Source of the DNA: Helicobacter cetorum MIT 00-7128
GTDB lineage: Bacteria; Campylobacterota; Campylobacteria; Campylobacterales; Helicobacteraceae
Assembly: GCF_000259255.1 (NCBI RefSeq)
Contig: NC_017737.1
Span: 1,550,001 to 1,614,000, forward strand
DNA length: 64,000 bases
Direction of reading: 5' to 3'
Within the stretch, counting starts at the first letter, position 1, and each line of letters opens with the position of its first letter. Below, piece after piece: positions 37,443-46,714 of this stretch. A program made the translations under genes and the position numbers. The notes under the pieces are model-generated. The model saw only the letters and a list, made by a program, of their open reading frames with translations, searched no databases and was not told the DNA's origin.

Positions 37443-38383
37443 GCAAATTTCCCTTTAAATATTACTCTTGGGATAGTTATTACCCCCCCCCCCCGAAAAA
37501 TCATCTGCAAAAACTTATCCTTTAATCTTTGTAAATAATTTTTAAAAGACTTATTTTGAGAAAATCTTTCATCAATATTCTTAGATTCCAATAGTTTTTC
37601 TTCTAGTGGCGAAGAAACAATCAAATCACTTGTATATCCTATGGGTTTATCTAGCAACTCAAAAACATGGTTAGCTTGTAAATTCAAAGGTAAAAGATGA
37701 TTTAAAGGGCTATTTGGAACTAATGCGTAAAGTTTAGCATACTTTTGACAAAGATAAATGGTAAGCATATCGTAATAAATATTATGACAGTCCGCCATAT
37801 GGTTTATAAAATGTTGGCTTTGATTATCATCATAAAAATGCCCCCAAGAATTTGCTCCAAAATCAACTCCTACTAAGTAAATCTCTTTATATCCTAAAAC
37901 AATTGCACTCAAAAGCATTAAGACTCCCGCACTTAATTCTTTAGAATAAGTTTTTAAGTGGTATTTAACATGATTTAATATTTCTTCATGTTCTCCAAAT
38001 AAGCTAAAAGTATCACGAACAAAAGGATAATTTGCCCTTAAATACTCATCAACAGACAAAATAGTTTGATAGTCCCCATTAAAATCATGTTGCTCTTTGC
38101 TTACAGAGCAAAAAAATTGCTCAATATAGTATTCATTATTATCAATTAGATGTTTTGCTGTATTCATTTGGTTATGAAATACACAAGGATTAAAAAACAC
38201 CCCCTTAACTTCTTTTCCCAAATAATATTTGTCTTCAAAATAGAATTGATTACACCTAAATACATCAAAGTCTTTAGGGAATAAGGAATAATCTAAATCT
38301 TTAATACTAGGGCCATTGCCAGCGATGATTAGGGGTTTCTTTTGATTTTTTTCATCAACTTGAGAAAATATTTTTTCACTCAT
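37439..38383 (-). CDS. GT42 sialyltransferase with G12 tract
   Basis: The 314-residue protein shares the first 55 residues almost exactly with the neighbouring GT42 gene and then diverges. It keeps GYKEIYLVGVDFG and DCHNIYYDML with the catalytic His, and KLYALVPNS. The G12 tract (plus-strand C at 37483-37494) lies 20 codons before the stop. With 12 G the tail reads on to KGKFA and the stop overlaps the next ATG. With 11 G a TAA follows at once, and with 13 G another stop comes a few codons later. The ATG overlaps neuA. It is likely phase-variable in its tail and in coupling. Confidence 0.87.
   Translation of the reverse strand: MSEKIFSQVDEKNQKKPLIIAGNGPSIKDLDYSLFPKDFDVFRCNQFYFEDKYYLGKEVKGVFFNPCVFHNQMNTAKHLIDNNEYYIEQFFCSVSKEQHDFNGDYQTILSVDEYLRANYPFVRDTFSLFGEHEEILNHVKYHLKTYSKELSAGVLMLLSAIVLGYKEIYLVGVDFGANSWGHFYDDNQSQHFINHMADCHNIYYDMLTIYLCQKYAKLYALVPNSPLNHLLPLNLQANHVFELLDKPIGYTSDLIVSSPLEEKLLESKNIDERFSQNKSFKNYLQRLKDKFLQMIFRGGGVITIPRVIFKGKFA
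37483..37494. repeat. C12/G12 homopolymer in GT42 gene
   Basis: Twelve consecutive C on the plus strand, read as G12 in the GT42 gene, a length known to slip readily in Helicobacter. It is in frame at present. Confidence 0.95.
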
Positions 38384-39029
38384 TAAAATCCTTTAAATTA
38401 TCTATATCTAGAGCATGCGAAATAGCTATTTCATAACCTATCAAGCTGTCATTCAAACTCGTTTTTTCATCTAACTCACTTGTTTGAGAAAGATAAATCG
38501 CCCCATTGACTTGATAAAAATGTGGAATATCTTGACGCCTAATGGTGCTATTAGCCCTTAGCAACGAAGAGAGTTGGTCATCTTTAAGAGTGCGTAACAA
38601 AAAGGGGTTAATCTCTACTTTATGCACGCTTGCTAGACTTTGAAAATGATTTTTAGCATAGCATTCCCACGCACCTAGAATATCCTTAGTATCTCTTAAG
38701 GGCGAAGTAGGTTGTAAAATCATCACATGATTAAAATGCATGTTTATTTTAGAATAATTTTCTAAAGTCTCTAACAAGCCTAAAATCGTAGGGGCGGTGT
38801 CGCTTGAATTTTCTTGACTTCTTAAAAACGGCACACTAGCCCCATATTTTAAGGCAATTTCTTTATAGACTTCGTTATCCGTGCTTACCATAACCTCATC
38901 AAAAAGCTTTGAATTTAACGCACTCAGTATCGTATGTGCCATTAAGGGCAAACCTCTAAATGCCTTAATATTCTTATCTTTCACGCCCTTAGAACCACTT
39001 CTAGCAGGAATATAGGCTAAAACTTTCAC
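38376..39029 (-). CDS. neuA: CMP-N-acetylneuraminate synthetase
   Basis: NeuA activates sialic acid with CTP to CMP-Neu5Ac, the donor used by the two GT42 enzymes downstream. The 217-residue protein has the nucleotidyltransferase start IPARSGSKGVKDKNI near residue 7, MVSTDNEVY, LQPTSPLRDTKDI near 103 and QVNGAIYL. It overlaps neuC at its start and the first GT42 gene at its end, so the operon is tightly coupled. Confidence 0.95.
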   Translation of the reverse strand: MKVLAYIPARSGSKGVKDKNIKAFRGLPLMAHTILSALNSKLFDEVMVSTDNEVYKEIALKYGASVPFLRSQENSSDTAPTILGLLETLENYSKINMHFNHVMILQPTSPLRDTKDILGAWECYAKNHFQSLASVHKVEINPFLLRTLKDDQLSSLLRANSTIRRQDIPHFYQVNGAIYLSQTSELDEKTSLNDSLIGYEIAISHALDIDNLKDFNE

Positions 39030-40192
39030 TCACTCACCTTTCTTACTATAAAGCTTTTTTGCGTAGGCGTGTCAAACAACTCTAAATTCAAACTCGCCAA
39101 AAACTGCTTAACGCTATTACCTTCGCCAAAATGAGAGTTCTTTTTTAAAGTATTTTTTAATGTTAGAGCCTTGTCTATGGCACATAAAATTTCATCTCTT
39201 TTTTCTCTAGCGTTGATGATATGACTAGCTTGACCTCTATTATTTTGTCTTGTGCCAAGATTGACACAAGGCACACCATAAACCCCAGCCTCTCGTATCC
39301 CGCAACTTGAATTACCGATAATAAACTCTGCGTTTTTTAAAAGCGTTAAAAAATATTCAAAACGCATACTAGGAAAACTAACAAAACGCTCTTTATTATC
39401 ACTTAAAGTCTCTAAAGCTTTTAAGATAATGTTTGAACCTAAATCATTATTAGGGTAAATCACCACAAAATTTTTCTTACTCGCTTTGATAGCCTCTAAG
39501 ACTTCAAAAATGTGTTTAGGCAAACTAGGCACTTCGCTCACTACAGGGTGATAAATCAAAATCGCATAGTTATTTTTAAAACGCTTTATTTGATAATAAT
39601 ATTCTAAAACTTCTTCTAAGCTAGGTAAATTCCCTAACATCACATCAATATCGCTAGAGCCGATATTAAAAATACGCTCTTTTTTCTCCCCTAGCTGAAT
39701 AAGATTTAATTTAGCGTCTTCATTGCAAACATAATGAATATGCGCGAGTTTTGACACACTATGGCGGATACTTTCATCTATGGTGCCCGAAACTTCACCC
39801 CCCTCAATATGCGCGCATAAAATATTATTGAAACTTGCCACAATCGCACATGCCAAGCTCTCTGTCCTATCTCCATGCACCACGATTAAACTAGGCTTTT
39901 CTTGGGCTATAAATGATGAAAATTGCGTGATAGTAGTAGCTAAGGCTAAATCCATAGCAATTTCATCTTCATAGGGCTTACTTAAAAAAACATGCTCAAA
40001 ACCATCTTTTAAAATTTCTACATAGGTGTTGCCGTATTTTTCTAGTAAGTGCATACCGCACACAAAAATCCGATAAGTGATTTGATGATTTAAAGGGTGT
40101 TTGGAGTTTTTTAAATCTTTTATCGCTTTAATTAAAGGCTTGAGCTTACCATAATCTGCTCGGCTATTAGTTACAAAGACAATCTTTTTCAT
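39026..40192 (-). CDS. neuC: UDP-GlcNAc 2-epimerase, hydrolysing
   Basis: NeuC converts UDP-GlcNAc to ManNAc and UDP, the entry step to sialic acid. The 388-residue protein begins MKKIVFVTNSRADYGKLKPL and has VVHGDRTESLACA, HIEGGEVSGTIDESIRHSVSKLAHIHYV and GNSSCGIREAGVYGVPCVNLGTRQNNR, all typical of NeuC-like epimerases. The ATG at 40192 is preferred. A frame open further upstream from a TTG reaches through a G10 tract. The ATG overlaps the stop of a 21-codon leader frame, described separately. Confidence 0.93.
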   Translation of the reverse strand: MKKIVFVTNSRADYGKLKPLIKAIKDLKNSKHPLNHQITYRIFVCGMHLLEKYGNTYVEILKDGFEHVFLSKPYEDEIAMDLALATTITQFSSFIAQEKPSLIVVHGDRTESLACAIVASFNNILCAHIEGGEVSGTIDESIRHSVSKLAHIHYVCNEDAKLNLIQLGEKKERIFNIGSSDIDVMLGNLPSLEEVLEYYYQIKRFKNNYAILIYHPVVSEVPSLPKHIFEVLEAIKASKKNFVVIYPNNDLGSNIILKALETLSDNKERFVSFPSMRFEYFLTLLKNAEFIIGNSSCGIREAGVYGVPCVNLGTRQNNRGQASHIINAREKRDEILCAIDKALTLKNTLKKNSHFGEGNSVKQFLASLNLELFDTPTQKSFIVRKVSE

Positions 40193-40254
40193 ATGATTGC
40201 CTTGTTGTTTAGCTTTACAAGTCCCCCCCCCCAAAGAGTGCTATTAAAAACCAT
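40189..40254 (-). CDS. 21-residue leader peptide with G10 tract before neuC
   Basis: After the neuB stop an ATG at 40254 opens 21 codons through the G10 tract (plus-strand C at 40223-40232) and ends in TGA overlapping the neuC ATG (ATATGA). With 11 G the same ATG would run in frame into neuC, giving a 409-residue fusion protein. With 9 G a different tail results and coupling would be lost. It looks like a switchable translation-coupling element. Whether the peptide itself matters is unknown. Confidence 0.55.
   Translation of the reverse strand: MVFNSTLWGGGLVKLNNKAII
40223..40232. repeat. C10/G10 homopolymer before neuC
   Basis: Ten C on the plus strand (G10 in the transcript) in the 64-bp neuB-neuC gap. 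Slippage here would change how neuC is translated. Confidence 0.95.
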
Positions 40255-40256
40255 TT

Positions 40257-41294
40257 TTATGACCTACTTTCTAGCATATCATCACAGATATGCTCATCTA
40301 TGTTGATGTCAATTTTAGCCACTCTACCTAAAGTTTTTTCATAATCTTTAGCTAAAATCCCTTTAACACCTGGGCGTTTTACCCATGCGTTACTTTGAGT
40401 GATTTTCTCACCCTTTTTAATGTCTTTTATAGCAACCATAGTCGCAAAGGCAAAATCCCTTGTAACTTGCTCTTCATCAATTTTAGTTTTAGCACCACCA
40501 CGCATTAAAAAAATCTCTTTAGCGCTTGTTACTAAATCTTTGGCCTCATTTTTGTCCATAGAGCAAATAATATCAGGGCCTTCTCTATCTTTGGTGTCTG
40601 TAAAGTGCCGTTCTACTATACTAGCCCCTAGTGCTATAGCACATTTACAAGCATTATTATTCAAGGTATGGTCGCTCAAACCTACCGGCACATCAAAAGC
40701 ATTTTTTAAATCTAGCATAGCATTTAATCGCACGAGTTCAAAGGGTGTGGGGTAAAGGTTAGTGGTGTGCAAAAGCGCTAAAGGCACTTTGTCTATAATA
40801 GGGCTTACACACTCTTTTACACTTTCTAAATCATGCATTCCAGTAGATATAATCATAGGTTTGTTAAAACTAGCAATATGTTTTAAAAGTGGGATATTAT
40901 TCATTTCGCCTGAGCCAATTTTATAGCCCACTACGCCCAAATCTTCTAAAAAATTCGCTGCCGCTCTGCTAAAAGGCGTGGAAAGAAAGATAAGTCCTTG
41001 CTTTTCAACATATTCTTTTAACTCCCTTTCATCACTTTTACTTAAAGCACATTTTTTCATAATCTCATAAATGCTAGATTTACTATTGCCTGGAATTACC
41101 TTTAAAGCGCTTAAGCTCATTTCATCTTCAATGATGTGTGTTTGGTGTTTTATGACTTCAATGCCAGCATTTTTAGCTGCATCTACCATAAGTTTGGCAA
41201 TTTCTAAGCTACCATTATGATTAATCCCAATTTCTGCCACCACTAAGGGTAGCTCATTAGTGCCAATTCTTCTACTGCCTAGCTTAAAATCCAT
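40257..41294 (-). CDS. neuB: N-acetylneuraminate synthase
   Basis: NeuB condenses ManNAc with phosphoenolpyruvate to give Neu5Ac. The 345-residue protein has the TIM barrel and C-terminal antifreeze-like (SAF) domain. Motifs are [27 protein letters not shown] near 18-44, [19 protein letters not shown] and the SAF part [18 protein letters not shown] separate pseB elsewhere indicates that a pseudaminic acid route exists too. Position with neuC and neuA makes NeuB a better call than PseI. It lies 8 nt after yebC and may be read from the same transcript. Confidence 0.92.
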   Translation of the reverse strand: MDFKLGSRRIGTNELPLVVAEIGINHNGSLEIAKLMVDAAKNAGIEVIKHQTHIIEDEMSLSALKVIPGNSKSSIYEIMKKCALSKSDERELKEYVEKQGLIFLSTPFSRAAANFLEDLGVVGYKIGSGEMNNIPLLKHIASFNKPMIISTGMHDLESVKECVSPIIDKVPLALLHTTNLYPTPFELVRLNAMLDLKNAFDVPVGLSDHTLNNNACKCAIALGASIVERHFTDTKDREGPDIICSMDKNEAKDLVTSAKEIFLMRGGAKTKIDEEQVTRDFAFATMVAIKDIKKGEKITQSNAWVKRPGVKGILAKDYEKTLGRVAKIDINIDEHICDDMLESRS

Positions 41295-41302
41295 AAAATC
41301 CC

Positions 41303-42025
41303 CTATTCAATATTGGTATAGAGTGCCACCACATCATCATCATCTTCAATTTTATCTAGCAATTTCTCGGTAAGCTCCATTTGCTCATCGCTCAATTCAA
41401 TAGGGCTTGTAGCGATGCGTTGTAAGCTTGCCTTTAGAATAGGTAGATTCAAGCTTTCAAACCCTTCATTTAAGTGTTTAAAACTATTGTAATCCCCCCT
41501 AACAATAATCTTATCTTCTATTTCTTCTAATTCTTCTAAACCATAATCAATTAAAGCAAGTTCTAAATATTCAAGGCTTAAATTGAGCTTTTCTACTTCG
41601 CTCTTTAAACATTCAAACACGCTTTTTCTGTTAAACATAAACTCCAAAGAGCCATTAGGCACGATACTTGCTCCTTGAGTTTTGTTAAAATAACTTTTGA
41701 GATTAGCAATGGTTCTAGTAGGATTATCTGTCATGCACTCCATAACAATTAGCACGCCAAAATTCGCCTTGCCTTCATAAGTGATTTCAGATAAATTTCC
41801 CTCTTTACTCGTGGCTCTTTTAATGGCTGCATCAATATTATCTTTAGGCATGTTTTGTGCCTTAGCATTCAAAATGGCTGTGCGAAGCTTTGCGTTAGTA
41901 GTTGGGTCGCTCCCACCTTCTTTTGCTGCTAGAGTAATGGCTTTAGCAAGCTTAGGAAAGACCTTGCTCATCTTATCCCAGCGTTTTTCTTTAGCGGCTC
42001 GTCTGTATTCAAATGCTCTTCCCAT
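41303..42025 (-). CDS. YebC/PmpR family regulator or translation factor
   Basis: The 240-residue protein starts [23 protein letters not shown] and contains the conserved [35 protein letters not shown], diagnostic of YebC. YebC proteins are variously described as transcription regulators and as factors that help ribosomes through proline stretches. Gene order yebC-hemB is as in H. pylori. Its start overlaps the end of hemB by 17 bases. Confidence 0.93.
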   Translation of the reverse strand: MGRAFEYRRAAKEKRWDKMSKVFPKLAKAITLAAKEGGSDPTTNAKLRTAILNAKAQNMPKDNIDAAIKRATSKEGNLSEITYEGKANFGVLIVMECMTDNPTRTIANLKSYFNKTQGASIVPNGSLEFMFNRKSVFECLKSEVEKLNLSLEYLELALIDYGLEELEEIEDKIIVRGDYNSFKHLNEGFESLNLPILKASLQRIATSPIELSDEQMELTEKLLDKIEDDDDVVALYTNIE

Positions 42026-42995
42026 TTAATTCCTTTCTTAATAAAATTGCCACTTCTTTGGCATGATAGCTGATAATAATATCTGCACCCGCTCTTTTAA
42101 AGCAAGTCATCGTTTCTAATAGGGTGTTTTCATAATGGATTAAGTTGTGCTTTTGAGCAAGTTTTAACATCGCATATTCCCCACTCACATTATACACCGC
42201 TAAGGGTAGTAAAGTATGATTTCTAATCTCTCTAACAATATCTAAATACGCTAAAGCGGGCTTTACCATTAAAATATCCGCCCCTTGCTTTTCATCTTCT
42301 AAGCTTTCTAAAAGGGCTTCTTTTCTGTTGGCATAATCCATTTGATAGCTCTTTCTATCCCCAAAACTTGGAGCGGAGTTGGCCACATCTCTAAAAGGCC
42401 CATAATAGCTACTAGCAAACTTAGTAGAATAGCTCATAATAGGCATATGCGAAAAACCTGCACCATCTAGGGCTTTTCTTAAACTTAGCACATTCCCATC
42501 CATCATGTTGCTTGGAGCAAGCAAATCTATTCCACTTTCTGCTAAGATTAGTCCTTGAGCGTTTAAAATCTCTAGTGTTTTATCATTAGCTACACAGCCA
42601 TTTTCTAAAATCCCACAATGCCCATGCTCAGTGTATTCGCAAAAGCACAAATCCGCCACAATAGTTAGATTAGGAAATCGTTTTTTAATTTCTCTAGTTG
42701 CTTTGGCTACAATATGATTTTCATTTAAGGCATGGCTACCTAGTGTGTCTTTTTCTTTAGGTATGCCAAAAAGCAAGATTGTATTTATGCCTAAACTTTG
42801 TAATTCTTCGCACTCTTTTAAAACATGCTCAATACTCATTTGATACACTCCAGGCATGGAGCTAATCTCATTTTTAATGTTATTGCCTTCTATGACAAAC
42901 AAGGGGGCGATAAAATCTTGTGTTCTTAAATATGTTTCAGCCACTAAAGAGCGTAAATTAGCACTAGCTCGTAATCGTCTCAGTCTTTTAAACAT
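42009..42995 (-). CDS. hemB: Delta-aminolevulinic acid dehydratase
   Basis: HemB joins two 5-aminolevulinates to porphobilinogen in haem synthesis. The sequence has [10 protein letters not shown] near 32, [15 protein letters not shown] with metal-binding Cys/His, and [14 protein letters not shown] with a catalytic Lys. An ORF start 17 codons upstream (43046) is possible, but [11 protein letters not shown] at 42995 matches the usual family start and avoids a long overlap with the radical SAM gene. This gives 328 residues. Confidence 0.95.
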   Translation of the reverse strand: MFKRLRRLRASANLRSLVAETYLRTQDFIAPLFVIEGNNIKNEISSMPGVYQMSIEHVLKECEELQSLGINTILLFGIPKEKDTLGSHALNENHIVAKATREIKKRFPNLTIVADLCFCEYTEHGHCGILENGCVANDKTLEILNAQGLILAESGIDLLAPSNMMDGNVLSLRKALDGAGFSHMPIMSYSTKFASSYYGPFRDVANSAPSFGDRKSYQMDYANRKEALLESLEDEKQGADILMVKPALAYLDIVREIRNHTLLPLAVYNVSGEYAMLKLAQKHNLIHYENTLLETMTCFKRAGADIIISYHAKEVAILLRKELNGKSI

Positions 42996-43015
42996 CATCT
43001 CTCTTTTGAAATTTT

Positions 43016-43981
43016 TTAATATTGTATCTTTACTTCTCTTAAACAATCCCTTAAATAGCGCATTTGCACATTTTTATCCAAGCACCATTTAGGCGCAATC
43101 AAGGTTTCATCACAAATTCCTGCACTTACTCGTTGCACCACCACTTCATGTGGAATGATTTTAAGCGACTTGGCAATAAGCTTGGCATAAGTCTCTAAAC
43201 TAATGGGTGTATAATGTCCCCTTTTATGCATTATTTCTAAAGCAGTGTCTTTAACCACATATAAAGGGTGTATTTTAATCCCATCAATCCCCCATTCTAA
43301 AACGCTTTTTAAAGAATGTAACATCATTTCTTCATTCTCTTTAGGGAGTCCATAGATTAAGTGCGCACAAACTTTAATGCCCCTTTTTCTAACTTCTTCA
43401 AACAATTCTTTAATACCCCCACTCAAATGCCCCCTATTAGTGCGTTTTAGGGTTTCATCAAAGACTGATTGCACGCCAAATTCAAGCCAAATTTCTTTAT
43501 TTTTAGCCAGTTGCTCTAAATAATCTAAAAGCTCTTTTTGAATGCAATCAGTGCGTGTGCCAATGCTCAAACCCACAACTCCCTCAAAAGATAAAGCTTT
43601 TTCATAAAGAGCTTTTAAGGTATTTAAAGGTGCATAAGTGTTGGTATAAGATTGAAAATAAATTAAAAATTTTCTTACCTTGTATTTTTCTTGGTATTTA
43701 TTAGCGTAATCATAAAATTGCTCTTCAATTTGTGCGAGTTGCTTGGATAACAAGGGGTTTTCTTGTATTTTAAAATTCATGCTTAAAGGAGCGTTTTTCA
43801 AATCATTATAACGCACTAGATTGGGCGAAAAACTCTCATTTTTGCAATAAATACACCCCCCCTTAGCCACACTCCCATCAATATTAGGGCAAGTAAAGCC
43901 TATTAAAGAAATAGGGACTTTACGCACCCTTTCTTTATAGATAGACTTAAAATAGCGTCCTATAGTTAAAACTTTTCTCAA
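43016..43981 (-). CDS. Radical SAM protein, TIGR01212/YhcC-like
   Basis: The 321-residue protein has cluster cysteines in [24 protein letters not shown] (about 29-52), an unusual CX14CX2C spacing found in the YhcC/TIGR01212 family. Further motifs are [31 protein letters not shown] and HLIYGLPKE, as in Elp3-like radical SAM proteins. The substrate is unknown. The ATG overlaps the stop of purF, so it is coupled to it. A G7 run encodes part of the cluster motif. Confidence 0.88.
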   Translation of the reverse strand: MRKVLTIGRYFKSIYKERVRKVPISLIGFTCPNIDGSVAKGGCIYCKNESFSPNLVRYNDLKNAPLSMNFKIQENPLLSKQLAQIEEQFYDYANKYQEKYKVRKFLIYFQSYTNTYAPLNTLKALYEKALSFEGVVGLSIGTRTDCIQKELLDYLEQLAKNKEIWLEFGVQSVFDETLKRTNRGHLSGGIKELFEEVRKRGIKVCAHLIYGLPKENEEMMLHSLKSVLEWGIDGIKIHPLYVVKDTALEIMHKRGHYTPISLETYAKLIAKSLKIIPHEVVVQRVSAGICDETLIAPKWCLDKNVQMRYLRDCLREVKIQY

Positions 43982-45372
43982 TTTAATCCTTTCAAATATT
44001 TCCCATCAAAACATGATTTGCAAAAAGGTGCTTGAATGCTCTCTTCTAGCCCCTCTAAAGATAAAAATCCTAAGCTATCTGCTTGAATATATTCACGCAT
44101 TTCTTCAATAGAATGATTAAACCCAATTAAATCTTTGGCATTAGGCGTATCTATCCCATAAAAACAAGGCGCAATCACAGGAGGCGAACTCACAAGAAAA
44201 TGCACTTTTTTAGCCCCAGCATTCTTTAAAATTTTAACAATTTGTTTGCTTGTAGTGCCTCTTACTAGCGAATCATCAATGACAATAATTTCCTTATCTT
44301 TAATCACAGCACCAATAAGATTAAGTTTTAATTTTACCTTTAATTCCCTATCCTCTTCTTTTGGCTCAATAAAGGTGCGCCCTATGTAGTGATTACGCAC
44401 TAAAGCAAATTCTAAATCAATACCACTCTCTTTAGCATAACCTAAAGCACAAGGCACACCACTATCTGGAATAGGCACTACTATATCTGCTTTAATTTTA
44501 TGTTCTTTGGCAAGTTGCTTACCCAATTTTTGGCGCACTATATAGGCATTTTGAGAAAAGACCTTACTATCTGGTCTAGCAAAATATATCCACTCAAACA
44601 CGCAAGGGCGAGGTTTAGATTCAAAAATTTGCCTAGAAGTTAAACGCACTTCTTGGTTTTTTAACTCAAAAGTAAGCATTTCGCCCGGTCTAATCTCTCG
44701 CTCATACTTAGCCTTAGTCAAATCAAAAGCACATGATTCACTCGCAACCATATACGCCTTTGAGCCATCTTGATTTTCTAGGCTTGCTAAACTTAGGGGG
44801 CGTAATCCATAAGCATCTCTAATGGCAATAAGCTTATCTTTAAAAAGTATGACTAGCGCATAAGCCCCCTTAACTTGATTTAAGGCATCAATCACACGCT
44901 CTTCTATACTAGATTTTTGACTTTGAGCAATAAGGGGCATTAAAACTTCAGTATCCATATGACTTTGAAAAACCACGCCCTCACTAATAAGTTGTCGTCT
45001 CAAAATTTCAGCATTAGTCAAATTCCCATTATGTGCGAGCGCAAAATCCTCTTTAGTGTGCGCAAATAAAGGTTGGGCATCCTTACTAGACTCCTTGCCT
45101 GCAGTAGAATAGCGATTATGCCCAATACTTGCAAAACCCTCTAATTTTTCCAAATTGACAAAAACTTCTGTAACTAAACCGCTATCTTTAATTGTAAACA
45201 GGCGTTTATGATTACTCACGCTAATCCCACTTGCCTCTTGACCACGATGTTGCATAGAAAATAGCGCATAATAGCTTAAAAGTGCTGAATGAGGCGCATT
45301 AAACACGCCTACAACCGCACACTTCTCTTTCCAAGAATAAATCAAAGGCTCTTTAGACTTAATCAATTCCAA
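43978..45372 (-). CDS. purF: Amidophosphoribosyltransferase
   Basis: PurF makes 5-phosphoribosylamine, the first committed step of de novo purine synthesis. The 464-residue protein has the N-terminal glutaminase with Cys18 (after an 17-residue propeptide), MQHRGQEASGI and GHNRYSTAG. The PRPP motif VIDDSLVRGTTS is present. Cys residues in RPCVFEWIYF, APCFYGID and FCKSCFDG match the 4Fe-4S type of PurF. H. pylori is reported to lack the early purine pathway, so this gene is noteworthy here. No other early pur genes lie in the window. Confidence 0.93.
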   Translation of the reverse strand: MELIKSKEPLIYSWKEKCAVVGVFNAPHSALLSYYALFSMQHRGQEASGISVSNHKRLFTIKDSGLVTEVFVNLEKLEGFASIGHNRYSTAGKESSKDAQPLFAHTKEDFALAHNGNLTNAEILRRQLISEGVVFQSHMDTEVLMPLIAQSQKSSIEERVIDALNQVKGAYALVILFKDKLIAIRDAYGLRPLSLASLENQDGSKAYMVASESCAFDLTKAKYEREIRPGEMLTFELKNQEVRLTSRQIFESKPRPCVFEWIYFARPDSKVFSQNAYIVRQKLGKQLAKEHKIKADIVVPIPDSGVPCALGYAKESGIDLEFALVRNHYIGRTFIEPKEEDRELKVKLKLNLIGAVIKDKEIIVIDDSLVRGTTSKQIVKILKNAGAKKVHFLVSSPPVIAPCFYGIDTPNAKDLIGFNHSIEEMREYIQADSLGFLSLEGLEESIQAPFCKSCFDGKYLKGLN

Positions 45373-45388
45373 AATAAACCTAGTTTAC

Positions 45389-46675
45389 CTACGCTTTGAT
45401 TGGGGGGGGGGGGGTAACTTCTTCTTTGCTATCTAAAGTGCAAAAACTATTTAGAGCACAATCATGAATAGTAAAACAATTACGCCCCTTAGCATAATGA
45501 TAGCTCAAACTTAGCCCCATAGCATCTAAGGCATTTTTAATAATATACATGCCAAGCCCAAAACCATGCGCCTCGCTAGGATTATCGGATTTAAAATAAG
45601 GTTGCAAATACTTGTTAAAATCTTCTTTCAAAGGCTCACCATTATTAGATACCACTAAATCACACCCAATAAAATCCACATAAACTTGTCCATCGCTACC
45701 ATATTTAATCGCATTATCTATCATGTTTTTTAATACAATAGCAAAAAGGTCAAAATCTGCCTCAATAATATAATGAGAAAGGTCTAAATGAATGGGGCTT
45801 GTCTTATTTTCATCAATTAAAAGCATTTTCTCAATTTTATCCATTAAATCACTGATTAAAAACTTTTCTTTATTGCTTTTATAATTTTTAGAAGAAAGTT
45901 GCTCAATACGAGCAAACTGCTCAATTAGCATATCAAGGTGCTGAAAAATAGTCAAAAAACGCTTTTTTGGCACACCTTCTTCTAACATGGCTACAAGAAT
46001 TTGCCCCTTAGCAATAGGCGTGCGTAATTCATGCATAATGGAGCGTAAAAATAAAATGCGTGATTCTTTTATAGCATTAATTTTTTGAATACAATTATCA
46101 AACTCATTAGCCAAATCACCCACCTCATCATTTTGATTACTATTGCAACGCACACTCGCATCACCTTGTGCAAAACGGCGCACTAAAGCACGCAATTCTC
46201 TTATAGGCAACAAACTTTGTAATACAAATAAAAAAAGTAATAAGATTAATAATAGTCCAGCAGAAACCGCAAAAAAATAGTTCTTGTATGACACTTCAAT
46301 AAAATCTTTATAAAGCACAAATTTTTCATTCTTCTTTAAAAGAATGAAGATTTTATCGCTAAACTTAATCACTTCAGCATGACCATTTTCATCATGATGG
46401 ATAATTTGATTGCGCCTTTTAGACAAAATATATTCTAAGTTTTCTTTTGTGGTCTCTCTAAAGCCAAGCTTATAAAGATAACTTTCCACCGTAGCATAAT
46501 CATGGTGGCTTGAGAGAATTTGATTGATAGTTGTAACAAACTGATAATGACGCATTTCATTTTGATAGTCTTCATGACTCATTTGAGAGCGCAAGAAATA
46601 ATAGGCAAACGCTCCAAAACTAAAGAGCGTCATAAAAAATAAAAGCACAACCTTTGCAAAAATTGAAAGACGCAA
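45389..46675 (-). CDS. arsS: Acid-responsive sensor histidine kinase ArsS
   Basis: ArsS senses low pH and phosphorylates ArsR, controlling urease and acid-resistance genes. The 428-residue protein has two membrane spans (about 8-28 and 133-153) around a His-rich periplasmic domain, a HAMP region, the H box SIMHELRTP with H215, the N box NMIDNAIKYGSDG and G box HGFGLGMYI. The gene ends in a C13 tract (plus-strand G at 45402-45414). With 13 C the tail is PPPPIKA, and other lengths give different tails. A length-variable tract at this place is also known in H. pylori arsS. Confidence 0.95.
   Translation of the reverse strand: MRLSIFAKVVLLFFMTLFSFGAFAYYFLRSQMSHEDYQNEMRHYQFVTTINQILSSHHDYATVESYLYKLGFRETTKENLEYILSKRRNQIIHHDENGHAEVIKFSDKIFILLKKNEKFVLYKDFIEVSYKNYFFAVSAGLLLILLLFLFVLQSLLPIRELRALVRRFAQGDASVRCNSNQNDEVGDLANEFDNCIQKINAIKESRILFLRSIMHELRTPIAKGQILVAMLEEGVPKKRFLTIFQHLDMLIEQFARIEQLSSKNYKSNKEKFLISDLMDKIEKMLLIDENKTSPIHLDLSHYIIEADFDLFAIVLKNMIDNAIKYGSDGQVYVDFIGCDLVVSNNGEPLKEDFNKYLQPYFKSDNPSEAHGFGLGMYIIKNALDAMGLSLSYHYAKGRNCFTIHDCALNSFCTLDSKEEVTPPPPIKA
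45402..45414. repeat. G13/C13 homopolymer at the end of arsS
   Basis: Thirteen G on the plus strand, C13 in the arsS reading. C12 would give a tail ending QSKRR, C13 gives IKA, and C14 gives a longer tail ending LGLFWN. Confidence 0.95.
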
Positions 46676-46714
46676 AACCCTTCTATGCTCCTTAAATAGA
46701 ATAAAAAACTAGAA

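Noticed and set aside
43852-43864. C7 run in the radical SAM gene as a phase switch
   Set aside because: Short, in frame, and encodes the conserved Gly-Gly before the cluster cysteine, so selection keeps it.
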